NCBI GenBank assembly: GCA_036269895.1 | Contig: DATBDN010000219.1 | Location: 19,806 to 83,805, forward strand | From: DATBDN01 sp036269895 | GTDB lineage: Bacteria > Actinomycetota > Thermoleophilia > Solirubrobacterales > Thermoleophilaceae | Direction: 5' to 3' | DNA: 64,000 nt | Shown here: piece by piece, positions 16,455 to 25,211 of the stretch | Layout: each line of letters starts with the position of its first letter | How positions within the stretch are numbered: position 1 is the stretch's first letter | The notes under the pieces: model-generated | What the model saw: the letters and a program-made list of their open reading frames with translations, nothing else | Database searches by the model: none | What the model was told of the DNA's origin: nothing | Position numbers and translations under genes: made by a program

Positions 16455-17198
16455 ATGGCCTCCGAGGTGACGGACGTCTCGGGCCTTCCCGCAGCCGCCG
16501 CGGCCGCTGGTCGCCCAGAAGGCGAATCGCTTGCCGAGCGTTACGCCGCGATCGCGCATGCCTATGAGCCGCGCCCGGTGGACCGTGTCCTACGGGCGGC
16601 GGACCTGCTGATCGCAGGCGCGGTGTTGCTCGTCACCTCCCCCCTCCTGCTGGTCTTCACGATCGCCATCCGGGTCACTTCCGGGCGCCCTGTCCTGTAT
16701 CGCGGGGCGCGTGTCGGGCAAGCCGGGCGCATCTACCAGATGTACAAGTTCCGCACGCTGACGCCCGATGCCGAATCGCGCCTGAGCCCGTTCTACGGCC
16801 CTGAGTTGTCCGTGAAGACGCGCGAGGAGGAGACGCGCCTCGGGCGGGTAATGCGCGTAACGCAGCTGGACGAGCTGCCGCAGCTGTTCAACGTGCTGAA
16901 GGGCGACATGAGCATCGTCGGCCCGCGGCCGATACGGCCGGTCTTCTTCGAGCGTCTCTGCGAGCAGATCCCCGCGTACTGGCAGCGCCTCGTGCTGCGC
17001 CCCGGACTGACCGGCTTCGCGCAGGTGCGCATGGGCCGGGAGGAGACATGGGCCGAGAAGCTGGCCCATGACCTCGAGTACATCGCCGACCGCTCGGTGT
17101 CCCTCTACCTGCGCATCTGCTTCCGCACGACGATGCGCGTGATCAAGCGGGTGTTCGTCGACAGCGTCGGACTCGTCGCCGGCCGTCGCTCCGCCTAG
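16455..17198 (+). CDS. Polyprenyl-phosphate sugar transferase (WbaP/ExoY type)
   Basis: A 247-residue bacterial sugar transferase that starts lipid-linked oligosaccharide assembly by placing a sugar-1-phosphate on undecaprenyl phosphate. A single hydrophobic segment (about residues 50-75) precedes the cytosolic domain with YKFRTL, the catalytic TQLDELPQLFNVLKGDMSIVGPRP region (shown in part: LDELPQLFNVL) and RPGLTGFAQV. A TAGCGT box lies nine bases before the ATG. It is followed two bases later by asnB, suggesting co-transcription for exopolysaccharide synthesis. Confidence 0.92.
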   Translation: MASEVTDVSGLPAAAAAAGRPEGESLAERYAAIAHAYEPRPVDRVLRAADLLIAGAVLLVTSPLLLVFTIAIRVTSGRPVLYRGARVGQAGRIYQMYKFRTLTPDAESRLSPFYGPELSVKTREEETRLGRVMRVTQLDELPQLFNVLKGDMSIVGPRPIRPVFFERLCEQIPAYWQRLVLRPGLTGFAQVRMGREETWAEKLAHDLEYIADRSVSLYLRICFRTTMRVIKRVFVDSVGLVAGRRSA

Positions 17199-17200
17199 CG

Positions 17201-19054
17201 ATGTGCGGCATCTGTGGCCTGGTCGCCACCGACGGCGGCCCCGATCGCGACGCGCTCGAGGCGATGAACGCCACGCTGCGCCACCGCGGCCCGGACAGCG
17301 CCGGAGCGGTCGTGAACGGGCCCGTCGGCCTGGCCGCGCGGCGCTTGTCGATCATCGATCTGGAGACCGGCGACCAGCCGATCGCCAACGAGGACCGTTC
17401 CGTCCACGTGGTGCAGAACGGCGAGATCTACAACCACGCGCCGCTGCGCGCGGAACTCGAGGCGCAAGGCCACCGCATGCGCACCGACCACTCCGACACC
17501 GAGGTGCTCGTGCACCTCTACGAGCAGCACGGACCGAGCTTCGCCGAGCGGCTGCGCGGGATGTTCGCGATCGCGATCTGGGATGCGCGCGAGCGCCGGC
17601 TCCTACTCGCACGCGACCGCTTCGGCATCAAGCCGCTGCACTGGGCGCGTCTCCCCGGCGGGCTCGCATTCGGGTCGGAGCTCAAGTGCCTGCTGCCGGC
17701 GCCCGGCTTCTCGCGCGAGATCGACCCCGAGGCGGTCGAGGCGTTCCTGGCGTTCAACTCGATCCCCGCGCCGCTGACGATCTACAAGAGCGCGCGCAAG
17801 CTGCCGCCCGGCCACTACCTCGTCTGGCAGGAGGGCTCGGACGACGTGACGATCGAGCGCTTTGCACGCGAGCTGCCGGCGACCGCGCCGCGGCCCGCGC
17901 AACCTGGCGACGTGCTCGCGGCGCTGCGCGACTCGGTGCGCGCGCACCTGGTCTCCGACGTGCCTGTGGGCGTGATGCTCTCCGGTGGGGTCGATTCGGC
18001 GGCGCTGGCGGCGCTGGCGGCCAGCGAGAGCGGCGACCGCATCCGCACGTTCACGATCGGCTTCGAGGAACATGGCTTCGACGAGACGGCACGTGCGCGG
18101 CTGGTGGCGGAGCGCTACGGCACCGATCACCACGAACTGGTCGTCCGCCCCAATGCCGTCGAGCTGCTTCCGATGCTGGCGGAGGCATTCGACGAGCCGT
18201 TCGCCGACTCGTCGGCGCTGCCCACCTGGCTCGTCTCCGAGCTCGCCGCCTCGCACGTGAAGGTCGCGATGTCCGGCGAGGGCGGCGACGAGCTGTTCGG
18301 CGGCTACTACACCTACGTCGCGGACCTGCTGGCGCCGCGCGTCGGGCGCCTGGCGGCGCTGGCGCGGCCGCTGATCGAGCGTCTGCCCAGCCGGTCGAAC
18401 CGCGCGGCGTCGCTCGACTACAAGGCGAAGCGCTTTGCGCGTGCAGCCACGTTGCCGCCGCTCGAGCGCCACCACGGCTGGAAGGAGATCTTCGACGAGC
18501 AGACCCGCCGAGCGCTCGTCCCCCGCCTGGACGGGTCTCACTCCTCTCCGTTGGCGGCGTACCGCGAGCACTATGCGGCAACGGCCGGTGCGCCGGAGCT
18601 CGCTCGCCTGCAGGAGGTCGACCTGAACGTTTATCTGCCGAGCGACCTGCTCGTGAAGACCGACCGCGCGTCGATGGCGCACTCGCTGGAGGCGCGCGTG
18701 CCGTTTCTCGACACAGCCGTGTCCGACCTCGCGCTCGCGCTGCCCACTTCGCAGAAGGTGCGCGGCTTCGACAAGAAGCGCCTGCTGCGGAAGGCTGTCG
18801 AGCCGTTGCTGCCGCGCGAGGTGACCCACGGACGCAAGCAGGGCTTCTCGATCCCGGCGGCTGCCTGGCTGCGCGGCGAGCTGGAGCCGTTCGCGCGCGA
18901 GGTGCTGGCACCGGCGCGCGTACGCGAGCAGGGATGGTTCGATCCCGACGTGGTCACCGCAGTTCTCGACCGCCATGTCGCCGGCCGCGAAGATCTGAGC
19001 CGCCAGATCTGGGGCCTGATGGCCTTCTCCCTTTGGCACGAGCGCTACGCATGA
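17201..19054 (+). CDS. asnB: Asparagine synthase (glutamine-hydrolysing)
   Basis: A 617-residue AsnB-family amidotransferase. The mature N-terminal nucleophile is Cys2 (MCGICG), the glutaminase domain covers about 1-210, and the synthetase domain has the pyrophosphate loop LSGGVDS, FEEHGFDE and a SGEGGDELFGGYY motif. Within polysaccharide loci such paralogs often amidate sugar or lipid carboxylates instead of making free asparagine, and this gene follows a sugar transferase closely, so that alternative is open. The stop overlaps the CDF start (ATGA). Confidence 0.92.
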   Translation: MCGICGLVATDGGPDRDALEAMNATLRHRGPDSAGAVVNGPVGLAARRLSIIDLETGDQPIANEDRSVHVVQNGEIYNHAPLRAELEAQGHRMRTDHSDTEVLVHLYEQHGPSFAERLRGMFAIAIWDARERRLLLARDRFGIKPLHWARLPGGLAFGSELKCLLPAPGFSREIDPEAVEAFLAFNSIPAPLTIYKSARKLPPGHYLVWQEGSDDVTIERFARELPATAPRPAQPGDVLAALRDSVRAHLVSDVPVGVMLSGGVDSAALAALAASESGDRIRTFTIGFEEHGFDETARARLVAERYGTDHHELVVRPNAVELLPMLAEAFDEPFADSSALPTWLVSELAASHVKVAMSGEGGDELFGGYYTYVADLLAPRVGRLAALARPLIERLPSRSNRAASLDYKAKRFARAATLPPLERHHGWKEIFDEQTRRALVPRLDGSHSSPLAAYREHYAATAGAPELARLQEVDLNVYLPSDLLVKTDRASMAHSLEARVPFLDTAVSDLALALPTSQKVRGFDKKRLLRKAVEPLLPREVTHGRKQGFSIPAAAWLRGELEPFAREVLAPARVREQGWFDPDVVTAVLDRHVAGREDLSRQIWGLMAFSLWHERYA

Positions 19055-19950
19055 GCGCGCATCACCACCATCACCACCACCGCACCGGCGACGCCCGGCG
19101 CATGCGGATCGTGCTCGGCATCAACCTGCTGTTGCTCGCCGCCGGCGTCGTCGGCGGTGTGGTGTTCGACTCGCTGGCGCTGCTCGCCGACGCCGGCCAC
19201 GTGCTCGCCGACGTCGGGGCGATTGGCCTGGCGCTGTTCGCAGCTTGGCTGGCCGCGCGGCCGCCGAGCCCGCAGCGCACGTTCGGCTTCCGCAGGACGG
19301 AGATCCTTGCGGCTCTGGCGAACGGCCTGCTCCTGGTCGTCGTGTCCGTTCTCGTCTTCGTAGAGGCAGTCGCGCGGCTGTCGAACCCGCCGCAGGTCCA
19401 CGGCGCAGGCGTGCTGATAGTGGGCGCCCTCGGCCTTGCCGGCAACGCAGTGGCGGCATGGGTGCTGATGAAGGGAGACCGCTCGAACCTGAACCTCGAG
19501 GGCGTGTTGAGGCACAGCGCGGCCGACGCGCTCGGGTCGCTCGGGGTGATCGTGGCCGGCCTGGTCGTCATCACCACTGGCTGGGATCAGGCCGACCCGC
19601 TTGTGTCGATCGCGATCGGCGTCCTGATCCTCTTGGGGTCATGGCGGCTGCTGCGTGAGCCGTTCAACGTGCTGATGGAGTCGGCCCCCGAAGGCATCGA
19701 CGTGCAGGAACTGGGCCAGGCGATGTGCGGAGTGCCGGGCGTCCGCGAGGTGCACGACCTGCACGTGTGGACGGTCACATCCGGCTTCCCGGCACTCGCC
19801 GCGCACATCCGCAGCGACCCGAACGAGTCGCCGGAGGAGGTGCGCGAGCGGCTTGAAGCGGTGCTGCACGAGCGCTTCGGCCTGGATCACACAACGCTGC
19901 AGGTCGTCCCCGAGCCGCTGCTGCAACTCGAGGATCGCCGCCGCCGCTGA
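19051..19950 (+). CDS. Cation diffusion facilitator (CzcD/ZnT type)
   Basis: A 299-residue metal/proton antiporter exporting Zn(II) or related divalent cations. The six-helix core has the paired metal-site motifs LLADAGHVLAD and RHSAADALGS, and the C-terminal cytosolic domain begins near residue 215 (VQELGQAMCGVPGVREVHDLHVW in outline; HDLHVW is the family hallmark). Immediately after the start is a run of seven histidines (residues 4-10), natural to this family in kind but unusually pure. It is coupled to asnB by ATGA and converges on the FetB-like gene two bases away. Confidence 0.92.
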   Translation: MSAHHHHHHHRTGDARRMRIVLGINLLLLAAGVVGGVVFDSLALLADAGHVLADVGAIGLALFAAWLAARPPSPQRTFGFRRTEILAALANGLLLVVVSVLVFVEAVARLSNPPQVHGAGVLIVGALGLAGNAVAAWVLMKGDRSNLNLEGVLRHSAADALGSLGVIVAGLVVITTGWDQADPLVSIAIGVLILLGSWRLLREPFNVLMESAPEGIDVQELGQAMCGVPGVREVHDLHVWTVTSGFPALAAHIRSDPNESPEEVRERLEAVLHERFGLDHTTLQVVPEPLLQLEDRRRR

Positions 19951-19952
19951 GC

Positions 19953-20726
19953 TTACGGCGGAGGCGGGTCGATCAACTGCTGCGCAGGCGTGAAGAAGCG
20001 GCTTTGAGCCAGCCCAGTCGCGATCAGCGACGACAGGGCCGCAGCACCCATCAGCGTCCAGAGCAGGATCAACTGCAGCCGTACGGCGTTGAGAGGAGAC
20101 GCCCCACCCAGCAGCGCGCCCACCATCGTGCCGGGGAAGAACACCACGCCGGTGGTCTTGGTCTGGTCGATGAGCGGGATGAGGCCGGAGCGCAGGCTGC
20201 GCGCCACCAGCGTCGTCGTCGCCTGGCGAGCGGTGGCGCCAAGCGCGAGCGTCGCCTCGATCAGGCCGGACTTGTCGCGGATCTCGTCGGCCAAGCGGTT
20301 CAGGGCGACCGAGGCCGAGGTCATCGCGTTGCCGATGACCATGCCCCCGACCGGAACCATGAACCGCGGCTTCGGCTCGAAGACGTTGAGGAGCAGCACG
20401 ATGCCGAGCGTGACCGCCGCGGCAGTGGCGAGCGCGATGAGCAGCGGCACGAATGCGTGCGGCACCGCCTTCGCGCGGCCGCGGGCGGTCCACGCACCGA
20501 ACAGCACCATGAACGAGAGCAGCGCGACGACGAGCCAGAGACTGTCCGAGTCGAAGATCCCTTTGATCACGTAGCCGACGATGGTCAGCTGCACGAACGA
20601 TCGGACCACCGCAATCGCGATGTCCTCCTCGAGGTCGGCCCTGCGCCAGAACGAGACGCCGATCGCCACGGCGATCAGCACCAGCGTTCCCGCGACTTGG
20701 CCGAGCGAGATGTGCGTGCCGGTCAC
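19953..20726 (-). CDS. FetB-like ABC transporter permease (UPF0014)
   Basis: A 257-residue membrane protein of the FetB/YbbM family with about seven helices and the conserved cytosolic loop EATLALGATARQA and GTMVGALLGGASP. In E. coli FetAB is an iron exporter giving peroxide resistance; metal specificity here is inferred. It is the last gene of the prfA-prmC-glyA-fetA run, and its start overlaps the stop of the ATPase gene. Confidence 0.9.
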   Translation of the reverse strand: MTGTHISLGQVAGTLVLIAVAIGVSFWRRADLEEDIAIAVVRSFVQLTIVGYVIKGIFDSDSLWLVVALLSFMVLFGAWTARGRAKAVPHAFVPLLIALATAAAVTLGIVLLLNVFEPKPRFMVPVGGMVIGNAMTSASVALNRLADEIRDKSGLIEATLALGATARQATTTLVARSLRSGLIPLIDQTKTTGVVFFPGTMVGALLGGASPLNAVRLQLILLWTLMGAAALSSLIATGLAQSRFFTPAQQLIDPPPP

Positions 20727-21349
20727 GCCGCCACAGCTCCCGCCTCGATCCGGACCGTGCGCGTCGTCAGCCGCTCGGCCTGCGCACGATCGTGCGTCAC
20801 GAGCACGATCGAAACGCGCTCACGCAGCTCCGACAGCGTCCGCTCGATCTCGTCGCGTGCCGATTCGTCCAGAGCGGATGTCGGCTCGTCCAAGAGCAGG
20901 ACCTCCGGCTCGAGCGCCAGCGCGCGCGCAAGCATCACGCGCTGCTGCTCGCCGACCGAGAGCTGCGCCGTCTGGCGCGGCGCGTACGACGCGTCGAGCC
21001 CGGCCCGCTCCAGCAGCGGCTCCACCTCGACCGTCCGCCCGATCAGCGACGGGCCGTAGCCGACGTTGTCCGCAACCGTGCCCGGCAGCGGCGCCGGCAG
21101 CTGCGGCACGAGCATCGCGCGCCGGCGCAGCTCGAGCACGTCCTCATCGCGCACGTCCTTTCCGTGCATGCGCACGAAGCCCTCGTCGGGATCGGCCAAC
21201 CGGTTGAGCAGGCGCAGGATTGTCGACTTGCCCGACCCGGACGGCCCCAGCAACGCGGTGGCGCCGGGCTCGATCCTCATCGTCACGTCGTGCAGCACGC
21301 GCGTGCCTGCTCGCGCATACGAGACGCCCTCTAACTCGAAGAGGCTCAG
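20723..21349 (-). CDS. FetA-like ABC transporter ATPase, CTG start proposed
   Basis: ABC ATPase with Walker A GPSGSGKST, signature LSVGEQQRV and Walker B LLLDEPTSALD, partner of the FetB-like permease. No ATG, GTG or TTG lies in a sensible position: the first strand (SLFELEGVSYA) must be included, and the frame upstream runs out of register through glyA. A CTG at 21349 overlaps the glyA stop as CTGA and gives 208 residues with a normal N-terminus. I propose this as the start. Confidence 0.88.
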   Translation of the reverse strand: MSLFELEGVSYARAGTRVLHDVTMRIEPGATALLGPSGSGKSTILRLLNRLADPDEGFVRMHGKDVRDEDVLELRRRAMLVPQLPAPLPGTVADNVGYGPSLIGRTVEVEPLLERAGLDASYAPRQTAQLSVGEQQRVMLARALALEPEVLLLDEPTSALDESARDEIERTLSELRERVSIVLVTHDRAQAERLTTRTVRIEAGAVAA

Positions 21350-22656
21350 ACCGCGGCGGTGGCGCGACCGGCATACGTGCCGGCCAGATTCGGGTAAAGC
21401 GGGTAGCGCTCGGCGAACCCACGGGCGCGCTCCGACAGATCCGACTTGCGCGCGTCGCTCCACTCCTGCGTAAGCGCCTCGCCGATGATCCTGCCGATCT
21501 CGCGGAAGTCGTCCACCTGCAATCCGCGCGTGGCCAGGGCCGGTGTGCCGATCCGAAGGCCGGACGAGACCGCCGGCGGCCGCGGGTCGTTCGGCACGGC
21601 GTTGCGGTTGACGGTGATGCCGATGTCATGCAGGCGGTCCTCGGCCTGCTTGCCATCGAGTTCGGACTCGCGCAGGTCGACCAGAACCAGATGCACGTCG
21701 GTGCCGCCGCTCAGCACGTTCACGCCGGCCGCCAGCAGCTCCTCGGCCAGCACCGCCGCGCCCGCACGCGTGCGCTGCTGGCGCTCACGGAACGGCTCGG
21801 TCTGCGCAATCTTCAGGGCCACGGCCTTACCCGCGATCACGTGCATCAGCGGGCCGCCCTGCTGCCCCGGGAAGACCGCCGAGTCGATCTTCTTCTGGTA
21901 CTCCTCGCGGCACAGGATCATTCCGCCCCGCGCGCCGCCGAGCGTCTTGTGGACGGTCGTGGTCGTGACGTCCGCGTACGGGATCGGGTTCGGGTGCTCG
22001 TCGGCCGCCACGAGCCCGGCGAAGTGCGCCATGTCGACCAGCAGGAGTGCCCCGACTGCGTCGGCGACCTCGCGGAACGCCGCGAAGTCGAGCTGACGCG
22101 GATAGGCCGACCAGCCCGCGATGATGATCTTCGGCCGGAACTCCTCGGCCACGCGGGCGACTTCGTCCATGTTGATCCGCGAGGTCTCGGGATCGACGCC
22201 GTAGGCCACGACGTTGTAGAGCCGCCCCGACACGTTCAGCTTCATCCCGTGAGACAGGTGGCCGCCCTGGTCGAGCTTCATGCCCATGATCGTGTCGCCC
22301 GGCTGCAGGAAGGCGTGGTAGACGGCGGCGTTCGTCTGCGCACCCGCGTGCGGCTGCACGTTGGCGTGCTCCGCGCCGAACACCTCCTTCGCCCGGTCGA
22401 TCGCAAGCTGCTCGACGACGTCGACGTACTCGCAGCCGCCGTAGTAGCGCTTGCCGGGATAGCCCTCGGCGTACTTGTTCGTCAGGACCGAGCCCTGGCA
22501 GTCGAGCACCGACTGCGGGACGAAGTTCTCGGACGCGATCATCTCGAGAGTCGTCTCCTGGCGGCGGAGCTCACTCTCGAGCAGATCGGCGATCTCGGGG
22601 TCTACGTCCGCCACGTGGCGGCTGAAGAAGTCGGCGGGCAGGTCGGCGGCGCTCAT
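21346..22656 (-). CDS. glyA: Serine hydroxymethyltransferase
   Basis: PLP enzyme interconverting serine and glycine with tetrahydrofolate, supplying one-carbon units. The 436-residue protein has TLEMIASENF, YAEGYPGKRYYGG, the aldimine lysine in TTTTVHKTLGGARGG, and GLRIGTPALATRG. ATG at 22656 with a TACCGT box seven bases upstream suggests its own leaderless promoter. Downstream it is coupled to the FetA-like gene. Confidence 0.96.
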   Translation of the reverse strand: MSAADLPADFFSRHVADVDPEIADLLESELRRQETTLEMIASENFVPQSVLDCQGSVLTNKYAEGYPGKRYYGGCEYVDVVEQLAIDRAKEVFGAEHANVQPHAGAQTNAAVYHAFLQPGDTIMGMKLDQGGHLSHGMKLNVSGRLYNVVAYGVDPETSRINMDEVARVAEEFRPKIIIAGWSAYPRQLDFAAFREVADAVGALLLVDMAHFAGLVAADEHPNPIPYADVTTTTVHKTLGGARGGMILCREEYQKKIDSAVFPGQQGGPLMHVIAGKAVALKIAQTEPFRERQQRTRAGAAVLAEELLAAGVNVLSGGTDVHLVLVDLRESELDGKQAEDRLHDIGITVNRNAVPNDPRPPAVSSGLRIGTPALATRGLQVDDFREIGRIIGEALTQEWSDARKSDLSERARGFAERYPLYPNLAGTYAGRATAAV

Positions 22657-22663
22657 GGCGGGC

Positions 22664-22669
22664 ACGGTA
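22664..22669 (-). promoter_or_regulatory. -10 box candidate for glyA
   Basis: TACCGT on the minus strand, seven bases before the glyA ATG and downstream of the Sua5 gene end. Confidence 0.4.
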
Positions 22670-22693
22670 CCACCGGCCTCGGCTCCGACCGCC

Positions 22694-23302
22694 TCAGAGC
22701 TGGGCGCCTACGGCTTCGACCGAGAGCGCGCCTTCGCGCAGGACTTCGAAGGTGCCGCTCTGCTCGTAGGCAAACAGGTCGATCACCGTCGAGGGCGTCC
22801 CGGGCAGCACGCCCGCGTCGAGCTCGACGTCGACGCCGCGGCGAATGCGCGGATCGATCTCCTCGAGGCTGCGCGGATCGGCGTTGCCGGTGGGGTTGGC
22901 GCTCGACTGAAGGATCGGCAGCTTCACGTCCGCCAGCCTGGCCAGCTTGTCGTCGAGCTTCGGCACGCGCAGCCCCAGCCGGCTCGGCTCGGCTCCGCAA
23001 GCCAGCGGGAAGCGGGTTCCTGGGTTCGGAACCAGGACCGCGACTGGGCCGGGCAGAAGCCGCTCGATCGCGCCCCGCGTCTTCGGGCCGATCTCCGGCA
23101 GATCGGCGAGCGCGCGCTCGAGGTCGAAGAACAGGACCGCCGCCGGGCGGTCCGGCGAGCGGCCCTTGATCCAGTAGAGACGGTGGACGCCCTCGACCGA
23201 GTCCGGATGCGTGCCAAGCCCATAGACCGTGTCAGTCGGGAAGACGGCGATCCCACCTCCCGCGATGACCTCCTCGAACTCCGCTACCTGAGCCTCGGTC
23301 AC
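22694..23302 (-). CDS. L-threonylcarbamoyladenylate synthase (Sua5/YciO/YrdC family)
   Basis: A 202-residue protein that should make threonylcarbamoyl-AMP for t6A modification of ANN-decoding tRNAs. It has the family entry FPTDTVYGLGTHP, KGRSPDRPAAV, SRLGLRVP and ILQSSANPTG. The GTG at 23302 is chosen because it overlaps the prmC stop (GTGA); the open frame continues upstream only as a shadow of prmC. It follows prmC in the same unit, an order common in bacteria (prfA-prmC-sua5). Confidence 0.92.
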   Translation of the reverse strand: MTEAQVAEFEEVIAGGGIAVFPTDTVYGLGTHPDSVEGVHRLYWIKGRSPDRPAAVLFFDLERALADLPEIGPKTRGAIERLLPGPVAVLVPNPGTRFPLACGAEPSRLGLRVPKLDDKLARLADVKLPILQSSANPTGNADPRSLEEIDPRIRRGVDVELDAGVLPGTPSTVIDLFAYEQSGTFEVLREGALSVEAVGAQL

Positions 23303-24159
23303 GGAACGGACCCTAACGTGACGCGCTCCCTCCCCGCCAGGTCTCTCAATGTCTCCCCGCCGACCAGCAGCGAGCGCACCTCGGCCGCCTGGGCGGGTGC
23401 GTGCTCGAGCGCTAGCTGGGTCCCAGCCGGGGCGGTTCGGATGAGCTGGCGAACCGCATCGAGTCCGTCCACACCAGACACGAGCGCGGAGCGCGGCTCG
23501 TAGAGCCGGATCTCCGGCTGAAGCATGGCCCACTCGTCCTCGCGGACATAAGGCAGGTTCGCGACGACAAGGTCGGGCGAAAACCCACTCTCTCCACCTG
23601 GACGGCAACTATTGCCGTCGAGGTGACGAGAGTGGCTCTCCGCGACGCGACCCGGCCAATCGGAGGCCACCGCGAACTCGACCCGCAGCCCCAGTCGAGA
23701 GCCGTTCGCGACCGCGACATCAATCGCAGCGGCCGATGCATCCGATGCCGTGACGCGCATATCCGGCCGCTCGGAAGCAATCGCAAGCGCAACGGCCCCT
23801 GACCCGGTGCCAAGGTCGTGCACGCAGGCCCCCTCGTCCATCTTGACCGCACACTCCACGAGCAGCTCGGTCTCGGGCCGTGGGATCAACACGCGCGGGT
23901 CGACCGCCAGCTCGATGTGCCGGAATGCCTGGCGACCCAGGATGTACGCCACCGGCTCGCGCATCACGCGGCGGCGGATGCGCTCGCCGATCACGCGCGC
24001 GGCGCTGCCCGGCACGGCCATCGCCGGATCGGCGATCACGGACGCGCGTGGCACACCCAGCGCGCCCGCGATCAGAAGCTCCGCATCGAGGCGCGGCGTC
24101 TGGCAGCCCGCGGCCGTGAGGGCGTCGACCGCGGCGCCCATCGCGTCGCGGACGTTCAG
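23299..24159 (-). CDS. prmC: Release factor glutamine methyltransferase
   Basis: Methylates the GGQ glutamine of release factors, including the product of the adjacent prfA. Motif I is VHDLGTGSGAVALAI; the catalytic motif reads ANLPYV rather than the common NPPY. An ATG at 24141 exists, but a CTG at 24159 overlapping the prfA stop (CTGA) adds NVRDAM, which matches the usual N-terminus, giving 286 residues. Between the methyltransferase strands lies an unusual insert encoded by a 51-bp near-perfect palindrome (23585-23635). The frame is intact. Confidence 0.92.
   Translation of the reverse strand: MNVRDAMGAAVDALTAAGCQTPRLDAELLIAGALGVPRASVIADPAMAVPGSAARVIGERIRRRVMREPVAYILGRQAFRHIELAVDPRVLIPRPETELLVECAVKMDEGACVHDLGTGSGAVALAIASERPDMRVTASDASAAAIDVAVANGSRLGLRVEFAVASDWPGRVAESHSRHLDGNSCRPGGESGFSPDLVVANLPYVREDEWAMLQPEIRLYEPRSALVSGVDGLDAVRQLIRTAPAGTQLALEHAPAQAAEVRSLLVGGETLRDLAGRERVTLGSVP
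23585..23635. repeat. 51-bp inverted repeat inside prmC
   Basis: Two 24-base arms pair at 21 of 24 positions around the three-base loop CTA. The left arm begins CCACTCTC and the right arm ends GAGAGTGG. It encodes an in-frame hydrophilic insert of about 17-19 residues in PrmC. No second copy was seen in the window. Confidence 0.7.
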
Positions 24160-25211
24160 GTCGCGCCCGCGGACGCCGCTTCGAGTCGGCGCCGCCGCTC
24201 GTCGGCCTCCAGCGCGGAGGTGAACTCGTCGAGCTCGCCGGCGAGGATCGTGGGCAGGCCGTTCTTCGTGACCTTCACGCGGTGGTCGGTCACGCGGTCC
24301 TGGGGAAAGTTGTAGGTGCGGATCTTCTCGGCGCGCTCGCCGCTGCCCACCTGGGAGCGCCTCTCGGCGGCCAGCTCCGCCTCCTGCTCCTGGCGCGCCT
24401 TCTCCAGAAGCCGCGCACGGAGCACGCGCATCGCCTTCTCGCGGTTCTGCAGCTGCGATTTCTCGTCCTGCATCTCGACCTTGATCCCGGTCGGCTTGTG
24501 CAGGATGCGCACCGCCGAGTCGGTCGTGTTCACGGACTGCCCACCCGGGCCGGACGAGCGATAAACGTCGATCTCGAGATCGCTGGGGTCGACCTGCACA
24601 TCGACCTCCTCGGCCTCCGGCAGCACCGCCACCGTCGCGGTGGAGGTGTGGATGCGCCCCTGCGACTCCGTCTCCGGCACGCGCTGCACGCGGTGGGTGC
24701 CGCCCTCGTACTTGAAGACCGAGTACGCCCCGTCGCCCTTGATAGCGAAGGTGAAGTCGCCGTCTCCTACCGCCAGCTCCTCGACCTTGAAGCCGCGGCG
24801 CTCGGCGTACCGCGAGAGCATGCGGAACAGGTCGCCCGCGAACAGCCCGGCCTCGTCGCCGCCCGTGCCCGGGCGGATCTCGACGATCACGTCGCGCTCG
24901 TCGGCCGGGTCGGTCTCGACCATCGCCAGGCGGATCTCCTCCTGGAGCTCGTCGAGGCGCTGCTCCGAGCGCTGCAACAGCTCGCGCAGCTCGGGATCGT
25001 CACCGTCTTCCGACAGCAACTCGCGGGCACCGGCCGCGTCGTCCGCGGCATGCCGGTACTCGATGGCCAGATCGTGCGCCTTCTCGATCTTGCGGTACTC
25101 ACGGCCGACTGCGGCATAGCGCTCGCGGTCGTTTATCACCGCTGGGTCGACCATCTGCCCCTGCAGCTCGTAGAAGCGGCGCTCTATCTGCGCAACGAGG
25201 TCATCGATCAA
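24156..25211 (-). CDS. prfA: Peptide chain release factor 1
   Basis: RF1 terminates translation at UAA and UAG. The 351-residue protein contains the peptidyl-hydrolysis motif SSGPGGQSVNTTDS and the codon-recognition region RVPETESQGRIHTS, where PET replaces the PAT/PVT found in many bacteria; PET occurs in other lineages as well. Start ATG at 25211 overlaps the DUF1385 stop. Downstream prmC is its modifying enzyme. Confidence 0.96.
   Translation of the reverse strand: MIDDLVAQIERRFYELQGQMVDPAVINDRERYAAVGREYRKIEKAHDLAIEYRHAADDAAGARELLSEDGDDPELRELLQRSEQRLDELQEEIRLAMVETDPADERDVIVEIRPGTGGDEAGLFAGDLFRMLSRYAERRGFKVEELAVGDGDFTFAIKGDGAYSVFKYEGGTHRVQRVPETESQGRIHTSTATVAVLPEAEEVDVQVDPSDLEIDVYRSSGPGGQSVNTTDSAVRILHKPTGIKVEMQDEKSQLQNREKAMRVLRARLLEKARQEQEAELAAERRSQVGSGERAEKIRTYNFPQDRVTDHRVKVTKNGLPTILAGELDEFTSALEADERRRRLEAASAGAT

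Noticed and set aside
19060..19080. Seven-histidine run as a sign of cloning-vector contamination
   Set aside because: It is inside an intact CDF gene with mixed codons, overlapping asnB; no vector sequence around it.
22657..22693. Glycine riboswitch upstream of glyA
   Set aside because: The gap to the neighbouring gene is only 37 bases and contains a -10 box seven bases from the ATG; there is no room for an aptamer.
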